The notes beneath the pieces were generated by a model. It was not told where the DNA came from. It made no database searches and saw only the letters and a program-made list of their open reading frames with translations. Shown one piece after another: positions 48,300 to 60,774 of a stretch of DNA of 64,000 nt. The first letter of the stretch is position 1; each line of letters begins with the position of its first letter. The position numbers and the translations under genes are program-made. The DNA comes from Oxyruncus cristatus (taxonomy: Eukaryota > Chordata > Aves > Passeriformes > Cotingidae), in assembly GCA_013399855.1 (NCBI GenBank), contig VXAY01001956.1:1243068-1307067 (forward strand). Direction: 5' to 3'.

Positions 48300-48389
48300 T
48301 GTCCTGTGGAGAAAGATGTCCCCATGGCAGGGGGTTTGGAACTAGGTGATCTTTAGGTCCCTCCCAACCCAAATTATATGATTCTTTGA
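48300..48389 (+). mobile_element. CR1 LINE, 3' tail fragment (sense)
   Basis: The plus strand reads 'CCCCATGGCAGGGGGTTTGG', then 'ACTAGGTGATCTTTAGGTCC', then 'CCCAACCC', and ends in 'ATATGATTCTTTGA'. This is the CR1 3' terminus in sense orientation. It is 5'-truncated to about 90 bp and non-coding. Confidence 0.85.
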
Positions 48390-51300
48390 CTTTTAACATA
48401 GAATAATATTGACATCATTTCACCATGCAATTTTCTGAATAGATCTTTTAAGGCAAGAGTCCTCTTTTTAATTTATATTTACAAACTGCACTGAAATAGT
48501 CCTAACTTCTAAAACACATTCCAAGCCCCCAAATTTTAATGGCTATACTTCATTAATCTTTTAAAAGGAATATATTCCATTATACTTTGCAGTCTGTGTT
48601 CCAGACAATAAAAGAATTATCTTGATATTTTCCTTTGTAGATGTGTATGAATTATGTCCAGGCACAGGTATTTTCACTGGTAGCCATGTACTTTTGACTT
48701 GTTTTCTTTGCTGGCTTCTGGGACTCTGTTTCAAAAGAATATTCTTCTGCTCCTTTTACTTTTTTTCTTGAAGTCACCTTTACCTTCACTACTGTTTCTC
48801 ATGTTTTTCTGCTAAGTAAGAGCAATAGAAAAAGGACTTCTCCTTTTTCCATGTCACTATTGTATATAACCAGCCTTATAATTCAGGAAAGATTAAAAGA
48901 TTCTGAAATCCTAACATCAAATTATTTTTAAAATACTAATATGTAGGTTTCAATCTGTTTTATGGATTAACCCTACCATTATAAAAGTAACTAATTTTTT
49001 GTCCTTTCTAGAGCTTTTATGTGGAGCTTCAAACAAGGCTGTATTCTCAGTGAGCTGAATATGGTGCAAACATGTGATGGAGAGTCTTATGAGGTAGGTT
49101 GCAGGATTGCAAGCAAGCAAGTTTGCTTTGTATGAAAAGCTACCAGGCACCCGGTGAGGTAGATCAAAAACAGAGAAAAGGAAGTCTTGATGGCACAGTT
49201 CTTACATCCTAAGGCAACGACACCCGTAATTGTTAATCCAACTTGGAAAGCAAACTTCTTTTGAGAAAAAAAAATTATTAAATTAAATTTTGTCCTTCAC
49301 AGGACACATATACGTAACGTTTGCAACTATTTGGATACAAAGGCAAAGTATCTTGCAGATCTCCTCTATCCACCACAAATATAAAAAAAAAAAAATGCAA
49401 ATTTTCTTCTAACTAGAATGTTTTACAGGATAAGAAAAAAAAAAAAAAGAAAAGGTTCATCACCTATGCTTGGAACTTTCCCTCACACACAAATCATTTT
49501 TTTCCCCTTTATCCCTCTAAATCACTGTCAGGGTTTGAATAACACCAAAATAATGTGGGCACTTCCTCTAGCTGCCTCCTCTTTCAAAGAAGGGAAAAGG
49601 AAGACACTAAAAAAAATGACTATGACTTACTAAGCTGTTTCACAATATGGGATAGGTGTCAGACATTAAAATCAGACTTTATTCCCAGATGTAAAAAAAA
49701 AGAAAGGTCTTGGAAATAGTTACAGACTGGACAGCCTAATAGCTTGGTATCTACCCTGCCTGAATTGAACCCAAAGACTAAACTAAAAGCTCTCCATGTA
49801 AAAGAACAAGAGTGCAAAGATCTACAAAGGTGCCTTTTATCACACTCTTGGACCTTTACAAAAATCTACTGGAGGGAAAGACAGAGCAACACACCTTCAG
49901 GTATTCTCTAAATGACACACACCTTTGACTCTTCTCTAAAGGAATGAGAATTGGATGTCTTAAAAGACATCCTAGAGTCCTGTTGCAATGTGAAGCTGAA
50001 TACAGAGAAATCTACTTAGTTTGTAATATTTTCTTTCACTTCAGGTTGTCAGCATGACACTGTAGTTAACAAAGAGGGCCTTTGGAAGGGCAGAAATGCA
50101 AGAGGTAAGGGGAGGACAATCACTAACAACTCAGTCTCTTGGCTTGCATCTCAGTCCATTTCCCATTCAATAGGCAAGATAGCTCTTTTCTTCTCTACCT
50201 GCTCCAAAACATAGAAGATAACTGCTTTGCAAGGAAAGCAATTATCTTAAAAATTATGCCATTCTCTATAAACTTGGCAGTTATGAGAAGTTGCAAAGTT
50301 ATTTGATGGTCAACATTAGGTTCATACCCCAATGTACTACTAGTCTGCCTCAAACACAAAACTGCTAATAAGAAACTGAAACTGTTTTCCTTTAGTCCCT
50401 TCTTGTGATTCATGTATGAAGTTTCTGACACAGAGTACACTTCTCCCAGTTAAAAGGTGGCAGATCTTTGCTGAAGGACTGGTTGTCACCAACTATTAAA
50501 CATTTCTGTCACACAATTGAAAGCACCTTAATTCCAAGTTTAGATGAACATGCTTCCCTTTTGCCAAAGGTTAAACAAAACTTGGGGAACAATTTGTTAC
50601 AAGCATTGACACATCTGTCACACTTCAAGCCTTATATTTTTTTTTTAATTTGCCTTGTCTAGCTTTTCTTATTAGTTTCTACAATATGCTGTGACAGTTT
50701 GATACATTCAGAGCCCTAACAGTAACTCATACAGCCTTATGTAAAATGAAAATAACTATTTCAAATAGGTTAAATATATTTACACACACAGGGGTATAAA
50801 AGAGGTTTTGAGGTTTCCAGATGTGTATTATTCTGTGTTGGGCTACTGAAAAGAAGTTGTGACCTAAAATAGATTTTATTTAGCCATGCTTTATTTCTCT
50901 GCATTTAGTACAGTCTTTTACTTTCCTAGTCAGCAGCATGCCACCTGCTCTTTCATTTCCTCAAAATAGGTCAGCAGTCAGCCATCAATCTTTCATCTTC
51001 ATTACAGCTAAATCCTAAAGCCTGAGGCAAATGAACCATTTTAAAGAAAATGCAGTGATAGCTGTGGTATTCTCTCTCTTGTGTTAGCCATTTGTGGCTG
51101 AAAAAAATATCACAAAATCCAGATGAAGCTAACCAACATTTAACTGGAAAATAAAAGGACTGCAAGCAGTTCTCACAAGGTCTTTGTAAAAATTTGGGGA
51201 CCAATTCCTAAACACAGAAACATGGGTCCAGTCTACACACCCTATAAGATCCTTCATATTATTATTAAACTCTGAATTTCAAATGTTAAATCATTACTCC

Positions 51301-51723
51301 CCTAAAAGAAGACAATTCTAGATCTTCAACTAATCTAATGCCTTAGAAACATAGTCTTACTCCAGTGTCTGTTCACTTATGATCAATTTTTAACTATTTT
51401 TCTCATGTGTCAGCACTGACACACAACTTGAACAGTTCATCTCCCCTCCTGGTATATAATATCCATGAAATTTAGACATAGTAATCACATATCTTCCTGT
51501 CATCAGTTCTGCAAAATTAGGCAAGTTATACTTTTTTCAACTTCTTTAATAACAGTGATTTTCAGGTTCTGTTTAATTAACCCAACATTTCTTGCATGTA
51601 CCTGTTCCTCTATGAGCTCATTTTTATTTTTTTTTTTTTAATCATAGGTGACCAGACTTAAAGAAAATGCCATTATTCAGGATTAGCAAAATTTGTGGAA
51701 ATTAGATTTTCAGTCCAATAATT
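48390..51723. other. Unannotated AT-rich stretch
   Basis: No gene or transposon is recognised. A-runs occur at 49383-49395 and 49435-49448. Open frames are short and scattered on both strands. Confidence 0.55.
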
Positions 51724-52062
51724 ACAATCACAGAATCATTTAGGTTGGAAAAGACCTCTAAAATCACCAAGTCCAACTGTTAACCTGGCACTGCCAAGTT
51801 CACCATTAAACCCTCAGACATCCACACATCTTTTGAACAATTCCAAGGATAATGACTCAACAACTTTCCTGGGCAACCTGTTCCAGTACTTGACAACTCT
51901 TTCAGTGAAGAGTTTTTTCCTAATATCCCATCTAAACTTCCCCCTGAGGGACTCAACTTGAAGCCATTTCCTCTTGTCCCAACCGATTGTTACTTGGGAG
52001 AAAAAACTGATCCCGGCCTTGCTATAACCTCCTGTCAGGTAGTTGTAGGGAGCAAGAAGACC
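51724..52062 (-). mobile_element. CR1 LINE 3' end (antisense)
   Basis: The plus strand begins 'AATCACAGAATCATTTAGG' and 'TTGGAAAAGACCTC', then 'AAGTCCAACTGTTAACC', 'CCTGGGCAACCTGTTCCAG', 'CCTCTTGTCCCAACCG' and 'CAGGTAGTTGTAGGGAG'. This is the reversed 3' UTR of an avian CR1 related to the nested copy at 8.0-8.5 kb, which shares the 'GTCCA(A/G)CTGT(T/C)A(A/G)CCT' block. It lies tail-outward, about 160 bp from a sense CR1. Confidence 0.88.
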
Positions 52063-52224
52063 TTGTACATATTTGTACTGAACCTTGGAAGCCTTTGGCT
52101 TTCACACTGCACTTCTGTTTCTGAAAGTCAATGAAGCACAGTTAAGTTCAGTGGAGCATGGAATAGTCATCAGAAACACAGGTATGTGATAATTTCACCA
52201 GATACAGGCAATAGGTCACTGATT

Positions 52225-54630
52225 TTTTTTTCTTGAACAGTGAAAGACTAGGCAGGGTGAAGTAGACAAGAAAAAGCTTTAAAACAACAAAACAGGATGG
52301 AAGGAAGTCCACATAAATTGTATACATGCAAATGCCAGGTGGACAAGGGTGAAACCGGGAGAAGCTTTCACACTTTTTCTGTGAAGTCAGCATGATGGAG
52401 CATCTCTTTGAAGTGCCTGTACATAAACGTATGGATGCAACATGAAGGAAAACCAGGTGGAATTCAGAGGTATGTGCACAGTCCAGGTCTTAGGGGTTAA
52501 AATTAGGGGGCAGAACAAAGTGGTGTATGTTGTAGTTGGTGTTTACTACTGACCACCCAATCAGGAAGAAGTTGATGAGGCCATATTCAGACAATGGGAA
52601 AAAGCTTCATGTTTGCAGTTCCTGGTTCTCAAGGGGGAATTAACTGCCCTGATATATCCTGGAAAAACAACACAAGAAACCACAAATCCTGGTGTTCTGT
52701 AGATTGTATGATGAGAACTTCCTGACACAAATGATGGATAATCTGATGACAGGAATTACTCTTCTGACCCAGAAAAAAGGCAGAAGTGGTGGAGGAGGTT
52801 GGTGACAGTCTTGGCTGCTGTGACCATGAGATGGTGGAGTTTGTGATCCTGGAAGGAGGAAACAAGGCAAATAGCGTGATAACAACACTGAATTACAGGG
52901 CAGCAGAATGTTGAAGGATTTTTCCACAGCAAAAGGGAGATTACAAAAAATGAGAGCCTGCCCTCATTAGCTGAATATGAATTGGACAGGGGACCTGGTG
53001 GCAAAAGACATGGATGAGCTACTCAATGCCTTCTTTACCTCAGACTTGGCTGATAATTTTTACCCTGAGGAACTGCAGCCCCTGAAAGCAGTGGGAAGGT
53101 CTGGAGCAATGAAGTTTTATGCTCATTTAGGAGGGTCACATTAGGGAACATTAAACCAAGTGGACGTACACAATTATGTGGGACATGCCTGAATGCATCC
53201 ATGAGGACTAAAGGAGCTGGTTGACGTCATTGTGAGGTCACTCTTGATTATCTTTGGAAGATTGTGGTGACTGAGGGAGATTCTAGAAAACTGGAAAATC
53301 CAAAGAACTCTATTGCTATTGATATGGGCAAGTAGAAGGATGAGGTGAACTACAGGACAGTCAACCACACTTTAAATCCTGTGATAGTGATGGAGCAAAT
53401 CCTGCTGGGAACTATTTAAAACACATTAAGGACAAGAATGCAACTGGAATTAGTCAGCAAGGATTTATAAAGGGGAAATCCTGCCTGATCCACCTTATAG
53501 CCTTCTATGAAAGATGCCTTGCTGGGTGAGGGGAAAGCAGTTGGTTCTGTTACCTTCACTTGAGTAAGGCTTTCAACACCGTGCCATAATTTCCTCATGA
53601 ACAAGCAGTGGGGACTAGATAAATGGAACATGAGAGGGACTAGAAACTGGCTAAACTGTTAAATTCAAGGGATCATGATATCCAGCAGCATGATATTCAA
53701 CAGGAGTCCAGTCACGAGTGATTTTTTTCCTAGAGATCAACGTGTTGCCAATGTTGTTTAACATGCTAATGATGTAAATGGTAGGGCAGAGTGCTTTCTC
53801 AGCAAGTTTGCAGAAGTAGGAGACACTGATAAACCAGATAGTTGTGCTGCTATTCAGTGGAATGGGAACAGGCTCGAGATCTGAGCTGGCAGGAATCTTC
53901 TAAGCGAAGAGAAATACCAAGTTCTACCCCTGGAGATGAAGAACCACAGACACCCACTCATACAGGCTGGGTGGTGTTTGGCTGGAAAGTAGCTTTGCAT
54001 AAAAGGTCCTGGGGGTCCTGGTAGAGACCAAGTGGCCTGTGAGCTAGCAGTGATCCCTTGCATTAGGAAGAGTGTCACAGGCAGGCTGAAGGAAGTGATT
54101 CTTCTCTACTACTCAGCCCTGGTGAGATCATATTTGGAGTACTGTGACCAAGCCTCGGATCCCTGATGCCATAGTGACAAGGCAAGGACATACTGGATTG
54201 AGTCCAGGAATAGAGCATTAAAATGCTCAAGGAATTGGAGCATCTGACATGAGAAGAGGCTGAGAGCTGGGGTTTTGCCTTAGACAAGAAGGCTCTAGAG
54301 AAACAGCATTTTATGTGCATAAAAATAGAATGGGAAGAAGCAAAGAAGACAGACTTTTGTCAGCAGTATTCAATGAAAGAATAAAAGGCACAAATTGAAA
54401 CGCAGGAACTGTCTATTAAACATCAGAAAAAAAAACTTTTTTTTTTTATGATGAGGGTGGTTGAACACTCTAACGTTGCCCAGAGAGGTTGTAGAGAGTC
54501 CACATTTGGATATATTCAAAACTTGACTGGGAATGGTCTTGAACAAAGTGAGCCTGCTTTGAGCAGAGGCATTGGACTAGAAAATATCCAGAGATCCCTT
54601 CCAGTCTCAATGATTCTATAATTCTATATT
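52225..54630 (+). mobile_element. CR1 LINE, long 5'-truncated sense copy with decayed endonuclease and reverse transcriptase
   Basis: This 2.4 kb copy runs from the pre-endonuclease region (52225-52500), through endonuclease sequence ('AGAAGTTGATGAGGCC' near 52566, 'GACCATGAGATGGTGGAGTT' near 52822), the linker ('GGTGGCAAAAGACATGGATG' near 52989), the reverse transcriptase (53150-53850, with a degraded 'LFN' and catalytic-aspartate region near 53757-53815) and the 3' UTR, to the terminus 'AATGATTCTATAATTCTATA' near 54610. Its antisense frame at about 52240-52300 ('CFVVLKLFLVYFTLPSL') matches the frame at 9336-9375 of the other long copy ('CFVILKLFLLYCTFLP'), showing the two belong to closely related subfamilies. 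Sequence between endonuclease and linker (about 52920-52980) appears deleted. Stops and frameshifts are frequent, so it is inactive. Confidence 0.9.
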
Positions 54631-55169
54631 TCAGTTCTTAACATCAGTTTCCTTTTCAGGAGTCAGCTTGTATGAATTAAATAAAAACTGGGTAAACACT
54701 GGAGATCTCTTCCTCTTTATGACATTTTAGAAGAACATGTTTTCCTATTTTAGCACTACTATCAAGTGCTCTAAAAATATGATATTGTGACATACTTAGA
54801 AAAGAATTCAGGGAACCTGGTGTTGAGAATTACGCTCGAAACATTCTTCCATCAAAGTTAAGAAGTGCTCTCTGAAGTTTGTCAGAACACCTCTCTTTAT
54901 TCCATGAAAACATTATAAATAACAGAAATAAAATTAAATGCCAAATGTCAAGAAAATTAAAAAATTACAAAGGCATTTCCTCTCTCCATAGCTGATGCAT
55001 ATAACAAGAGGTGTACTTACTCACAAAGATCTATATAGCCCTGCACGTATCTCAAGTCCTATCAAACTATCCCTTCCCTAGTGAAGGATCTGAAGAAGGC
55101 CAAGCACTCAGGAACAACTCTCTAGAATATTCTGTCACTCAATGATTTCTTCAGAGTGAGGTCATGTCT
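54631..55169. other. Unannotated AT-rich spacer
   Basis: I see no gene and no clear repeat between the CR1 tail and the ancient CR1 that follows. Confidence 0.55.
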
Positions 55170-55760
55170 TCTTATTTAACACCTCGAGATAGCTTTTTCT
55201 TTCACTGGTGTGCCCGAAAAACTTGCTACATTAAATCCTATGTAAACATTTAGGATAGACAACACTTTGCAGAAAAAGTTCTCCATCCGCACTATGTTTT
55301 GTCTGTTCTTTGAACCTGCCAGTTCCACTTCATGCTCCTTAGCTCTTGTATTGGAACAGACTATGTGTGATCACTTCTAATCACATTTTTTAAGCCACTG
55401 AAGATTTTATACTTCCCTGTCTTCATCCATCTCTCTTCTAGACTGAAGTGATCACAGCCTGTTTCTTGGATGGCTCTACGTAGCTCTGTATGTTTTCCAT
55501 CTCCTGAAGGTAAGGAAATGAGTTGGGACTGTACACAGTAGAGGTATAACTCCACTCTGGATTTAAACACTGGCATAATATTGCTTTATATTTTGTTCCC
55601 TACTTCTGTTCTTATAATTCCTTACACTTGGTTTGCCTTTTGACCACTCCTGTGCATTAAGATGATATTTTCTTATAATTAAGTGCTATTTTATCAAGAT
55701 CTAACCATCACCAGGCATTTACTTACATTCAGTTTCACCTATCATTTCATTTTTACTTAA
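55170..55760 (-). mobile_element. Ancient CR1/L3-like LINE fragment (antisense)
   Basis: Diverged antisense blocks occur in order: 'TGCCAGTTCCACTTCATGC' near 55317, 'AGATTTTATACTTCCC' near 55402, 'TTCTAGACTGAAGTGATC' near 55436, 'GGGACTGTACACAGTA' near 55525, 'GATTTAAACACTGGCATAAT' near 55560 and a 'TTTGCCTTTTGACC' block near 55630. They parallel the reversed 3' region of old CR1-superfamily elements, where the same blocks read 'CCAGTTCCACTTCGTG', 'TGCACACAGTA' and 'GATTTATATAATGGCAT'. The copy is heavily mutated and its ends are approximate. Confidence 0.65.
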
Positions 55761-58700
55761 ACCAGAAATCTTGCTTGGCATTTCAATTTATGAAATCAGT
55801 GTAATAGGGACTTGTGGAAATGACTTGTCAAAGGTCATTATTTTAACAGCTTAAATAACTACTTTGATCATTTCTGATATGGATCTCATTTCATATTAAT
55901 TAAAATTTCATTAATTTATTAAAAAAACCTCCAAACACTGGAAAATAGGGAAAGAATATCCCAATTATCACACTGTTGCCCCCACGGTGCTCTTCCATCT
56001 TATTCCAGCCTAATTCCTTTGTAATGCCGTTTCTTATAATGTCCTTTGACAGTTTGCCAGCACGCATACATTTCCATCCTGAATGTTTCTCCATAGTGCT
56101 TTAACTGGCTGCTCTTTCTTCTATTTTAATGTATGCAAATAAAGAATATGACAAAACTTTTCTTTAAACTACTCACAGCATTATCGTAGGATTAGACTCC
56201 AAAGAAAGCATTAAAGATGTGTGCCTTCAACCTATACAGCAAAGCTGAAGAACACCTCTGCCTTGGCAGCAAGAAATTTTCAGTGTGCTTTCACCTGCTG
56301 CACGAAGTTACATGCTAGCTCCATGGTATTACTGCAAACAGAAATTCCATAGTAAACGGATTAGCTCAACAAATGTAGGTCCTAGGTGTACTCTTCCACT
56401 TTTATTTGCAACAGTCCCAAAAAATGAGAGAGGACCAATCAGAGCTGTTAAATTAAAAATTCCTTTTCTGCAGAGAAGTAACCACCACGCAGAAATAAAT
56501 AACAGAAGGAATATCCAGCTTTCACCTACCACAATCCGGACAACAAATGGATTGTTTTAATTATGTTTGGGTCCTCTACCATTCCATAAGAGATTCTTGA
56601 AAATTCACACAAGCTAGGAGCTCACACATTCAAGACTGCCATAAAACAAGAGAGATTCCATGCTCTGTACCTCTTTGAAAATACAGATGAACAGAAAAAA
56701 TAATAATAATTAAAAAATTCTTTAATTGGACATTTGGTCATCTGAGTTATCCCTGACCAGATGCCAGAACTGAAATATCATCAAAACATTAAATATATAT
56801 GTATGTATCTATTAACACTCATTCATACATATATATGTACATCTATATGTAACATACTGAAATTAAATATTTAAAGAAGCATTTTTTTTCACAAATATGT
56901 GTCTTTTGGAGTATCTAATTCTGAACACATTACAAGAGACTTTTGCACACCAGTAAAAATTACACAATATTTCATTTGTTGACGAAAAAACAGACATAAT
57001 GATTTTAAACTGTATGCAGGGTATTTCCATAAGACGAGGAAAACTCTAGCCTTGTAAACTCTAACCTGACATAATAATAGTAATAAAGGAACTATCAACT
57101 GCTTTAAAAGATTCTTGGAGCTCTAAAATTCTCAAAAATGCTTACTTGGGTCACAGATGCAAATATCTCAGATGAACGGAAACTGTCAAATAAAATGGGA
57201 ATTCTAAAGAAATAAGTACACCAATGACTTAAATCCAAAATGTTATTGGAGATAACCAAGAGTCCCTTATAACACAGTCATAATAAGGAAGTTATATATT
57301 ATAGCAGGAATTACATGAGAAAAATTAGGATGGCTAATGCAGGTTTTCAGGGTATCTAAAATACAACACTTTCTTTAAATGTATGTGAAAAATCAAAACA
57401 CTGGATCCATGACATTGCTGGGTTTAAGGTGAGAAATAATGATGACAATAGAATGAACTCTCAGCATTTTCTGGTGAAAAGACTGTTGCTTACAACCACC
57501 AAAAAAAAAGGACAAAGCTGCCCAGCAGCTACAGCTGTGGGGAGTGGGTCTCTCCCTTTACAAGGCACTCTCATCCACTACAACCATTAAATCGGGTCTT
57601 ACTGGGAAGCCTCAGGCTGACTGTGCAAAAGCAGGTCAATACCAACCTGTGTAGCTCACGGTTGATGTGCAATTTATAACTCTTTCTTTAAAGAAAAAAT
57701 GAGTGATTGGATCTGAGCAGTCTGAGCCTTCTTAACAAAAACATAAGCCTAGCACCTCTTTTGGAAAATCATCAAATCTGCATCCATTCTTCATTTTTTC
57801 TGCTTACTCCTGACTCATGGTGGCCAGCAGTTAGGTCATTACCACTCTTTAATAGCTGCTCAAGTGTGGGTAGAGATCTGAAGATGAGCTGACCTAAGCT
57901 GTCCTTTCACACAGTCAGTTTTATGAATGACCTGCAAGTTATAGTAGAGAAAATGAGTACGAGGCAAGATTTGGTAAGCATGAGAGTTCATGGACAGAGG
58001 CAGAAGAATGCATTACAGGAGGGTAGAAAAGCATGGAAGGAAGGCATGCACTGCCCATATTACAGCTTCTGGAGGAATGAGAACAAAGACAATTAGGAAA
58101 GTAGACTTCAGGGTGACTGAAGTCATTAAAAAGCAAGACATCCTCCATTTTATAGCTTTAAAAAATACATATGTCATTGAAGTATTGTTAATGCATATTG
58201 GCCTCATTAACAATGTGGTTACCAGCTGTTATGGGCTTCTTCTCTTTTATCCACACACAGTACATAAAATGAAGATTTTTTTTAAAAAAAATGCATATGC
58301 ATAAACATTCTGCTGGATGTTGATGCTGGAGAAAGCTAATGGAGAAACAACCTTTGCTTTTGTAGGAGTGAGGAGATTTGTGATAATCGGCACTTTTTGT
58401 AGAAAAATTCATTCTCGTGTTTGGCAGATAAAAAAAAAGTTTTTCTCACGTATGAAATATCTATTTAAATTTTAGAGTATGCTTATCAGAGAAGAAACAA
58501 CTTTACCCTCTAAAGCAGAGCAAGCTTTACTTACATAATATAGGCATATAGAGGCTCTGATTTACTACCATATGGGAAACTCAAGCACAGAATGGCCCAA
58601 GACACTTGCAGTAACACTTCCTGTGTTGGCACTAGCACTTTTTTTTAAAATAATTTTCAAAATATATCGATATTTTCACATTCAAATAGACATAAAATGG

Positions 58701-59821
58701 ATGCCTTTGGTCATGGAAGCTCTTCTTCAGTCCTCTCCCCACCAGCACAAAGTCTATTTTACTTGCAGCACTCCACTATCTGCTTATTGCCTGTGTGTGT
58801 GCCCATGCTGTCTAGCTAGTTCTCCCTGTCTCCCTGGGTCCCACATCTCCTTGGGTATACTAGAATCAGATGTACTCCACCTGGTACTTCACCTGTAAGT
58901 GAAAATACATCAGTACCTTTTAAGTTTGAGCAGCAATGAAGTGGTTTTAGTATAAAGCCAATGTGCACCTTTTGGATGATGAAGCACTGCATAAAGATCT
59001 TGAGGTAGGTGACTCGATGCCTTGCTTCTGCCAGCTGACTACAGGACTATTGACTGCCATTAATCCATTACAGTACAGTGTCTTGGCCAGAACTCAGAAC
59101 TTGTTCCAGATGAACAATACTGACTACTATTACTTAAAATATAAGCTGAGGCTTGCCTTCTCCATAAGATTGCTTATGGAGCAAAGAATGGTTTTAAAGA
59201 AGTACCAGGATACCCATATTGTATCTTTACAGCATCAGCCTATTTAAATATTTGAAGGAACAAGGGAATATTCTTCCTCCAAAGGAAGAATTAATTACAT
59301 TAGATGATTTGTTATTCTAAATAGATCTTTTAATGCAGGATTCTCTATCTTCAGAGAAAGATTTTATTGGTCTCTGTTGCAGCTTCAAAATATTCTTGGA
59401 GTAATTTATTATGGTTTGTTTCACCTGCATCAGCATCTGTTTTCTGACATAAGCATTAAAATCTGTTTTTCTTTATAGAGTGGTGATTGCTTCCAGAAAA
59501 CAAGAGAGATGTTACAATACTAGAAAGGGTTGAACATTGAATTCCCAGGATATAATGAAAAAAGGAAGATTAATCAGTTCCTAGAGTCTGTTTTCTGGAT
59601 GTTTTTTAAATCAGGTTTTGGTGATTTAAAATTTGGAGAGAGTTTTATTATCTTTTTTTGCTTCTGATATTAAGAAGACTCAAATCACTGACAAAAGAGC
59701 AAAAAATGTTCCTGTCTAGATTATAAAGCCTGTAAATCTTGACACTCAATATGCAGTTCAAGTTCTCTGAGAGAAAAAGGAAAGCACATGAGGAGATGAG
59801 CTTCTAAACCCTCACTAATGT
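55761..59821. other. Unannotated AT-rich stretch
   Basis: No gene is recognised. It includes an AT-rich inverted repeat with 13 bp arms at 56793-56805 and 56824-56836. Frames of about 94-108 codons at 57990-58304, 58572-58898 and 58963-59247 have no recognisable domain or splice edges and are probably chance. Confidence 0.5.
56793..56836. repeat. AT-rich inverted repeat, 13 bp arms
   Basis: The arms ATATATATGTATG and CATACATATATAT are exact reverse complements separated by 18 bases. It is low complexity (TA/TG repeats), so symmetry is less surprising than in mixed sequence. Confidence 0.85.
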
Positions 59822-59884
59822 GGCACTGTTAGACACAAGATCAGTTATTATTGGGTCAGAAACACCTTGTGGGGAGAGTGTGTT

Positions 59885-59888
<4 letters not shown>

Positions 59889-59926
<38 letters not shown>
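59889..59926 (+). repeat. (TG)19 microsatellite within the LTR
   Basis: There are 19 uninterrupted TG units near the 5' end of the solo LTR, preceded by TGTT units. The length is likely to vary between individuals. Confidence 0.95.
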
Positions 59927-59927
<1 letters not shown>

Positions 59928-60383
59928 AGGCGGAAGGAATGGGTCGAACCTCACGGAGGTGGAGCTGCGTGGTATCCCTCATGGGAGGCCCCTGGAGCCT
60001 ACATGGGGAGTCCCCGGAGCAGCTGTCAGTCCCAAACAGCCTGGGAAAACTATAACACAGCACACCTCCTGGACCCCCTAAGCCAGGCTCAGATTGGTAG
60101 GGACAGTAGGGACACTGCCTCTCACCCTGGCCTGGAACCCCAGAGAGGCTGGTGGGTCTGAGACCCTGCCTGGAGGGGTTGGCCATAGGGACCAGAGCAG
60201 ACACAACCATGGGCATACGTTTGCCTCGTGGCACGACCCTGCCACGTGGACTTGTGAGAGCTGGTCTTCTACAAGGTTTCAGTGGTAGCTATCTCTCCCT
60301 CTTTTTTCTTTTCTCTTCTTACTCCCTGTGCTTCTCTTTCTTTGCTCCTTTCTTGATGCTTAGGGTGGCTTGGAGCTGGAGGG

Positions 60384-60523
60384 ATTGGATCTTGATTTAA
60401 GTGTTGTGGAATTGGTTGGATTTTGCCCTAAGTGTTGTTGATTTATTGGATCTTAAGTGTTGTGGATTTATTGGAACTTAAGTGTAGTGAATTGGTTGGA
60501 CTTTGAGTTAAATGTCGTGGATT
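60384..60523 (+). repeat. Degenerate tandem repeats inside the LTR
   Basis: About five units of roughly 25-34 bases share the pattern 'TTGGA...TTAAGTGTTGTGGATT' (for example 'CTTAAGTGTTGTGGATTTA' near 60451). Spacing and sequence vary between units. They lie upstream of the polyadenylation signal. Confidence 0.75.
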
Positions 60524-60774
60524 AATAGCATATGATTAGTCAGTATTGTGGTAGAACATTTTTGTCTAGCTTGTGTGGTGTCATTTCGAACTTTGGCCAA
60601 GTTCCTTTATTTGCTCCCCTAACTTAATATAGAAATCCCTTGAGAAGAAGCTTGTGGCTTATTCTCTCGATGCTATCTCGAGGTATTAAGGAACCCTATA
60701 TCTATATATTAAAATAAAACTCCTAGCCAAGCTGGTGAGCTGGCAGCTCCCAGGGCTTAGAGTCTTACAGGCAC

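Larger units (their letters stand above)
59827..60769 (+). mobile_element. Solo LTR of an endogenous retrovirus (probably ERVL-type)
   Basis: The 943 bp element starts TGTTAGAC and ends GTCTTACA, giving an 8 bp terminal inverted repeat with one mismatch and canonical TG...CA ends. Both sides carry the identical 5 bp sequence GGCAC (59822-59826 and 60770-60774), a target-site duplication. Inside are a (TG)19 repeat, a GC-richer 5' half, a pyrimidine-rich stretch near 60286-60355, degenerate tandem repeats at 60384-60523, and a polyadenylation signal AATAAA at 60713-60718 about 50 bp before the end. There is no internal viral coding region, so it is a solo LTR left by LTR-LTR recombination. The 5 bp duplication and length suggest a class III (ERVL-like) avian family; this class call is inference. 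Open frames inside it are not genes. Confidence 0.85.

Noticed and set aside
59848..60234. Overlapping open frames of about 62-128 codons on both strands
   Set aside because: All lie inside the solo LTR and include the TG microsatellite. They lack retroviral protein motifs.
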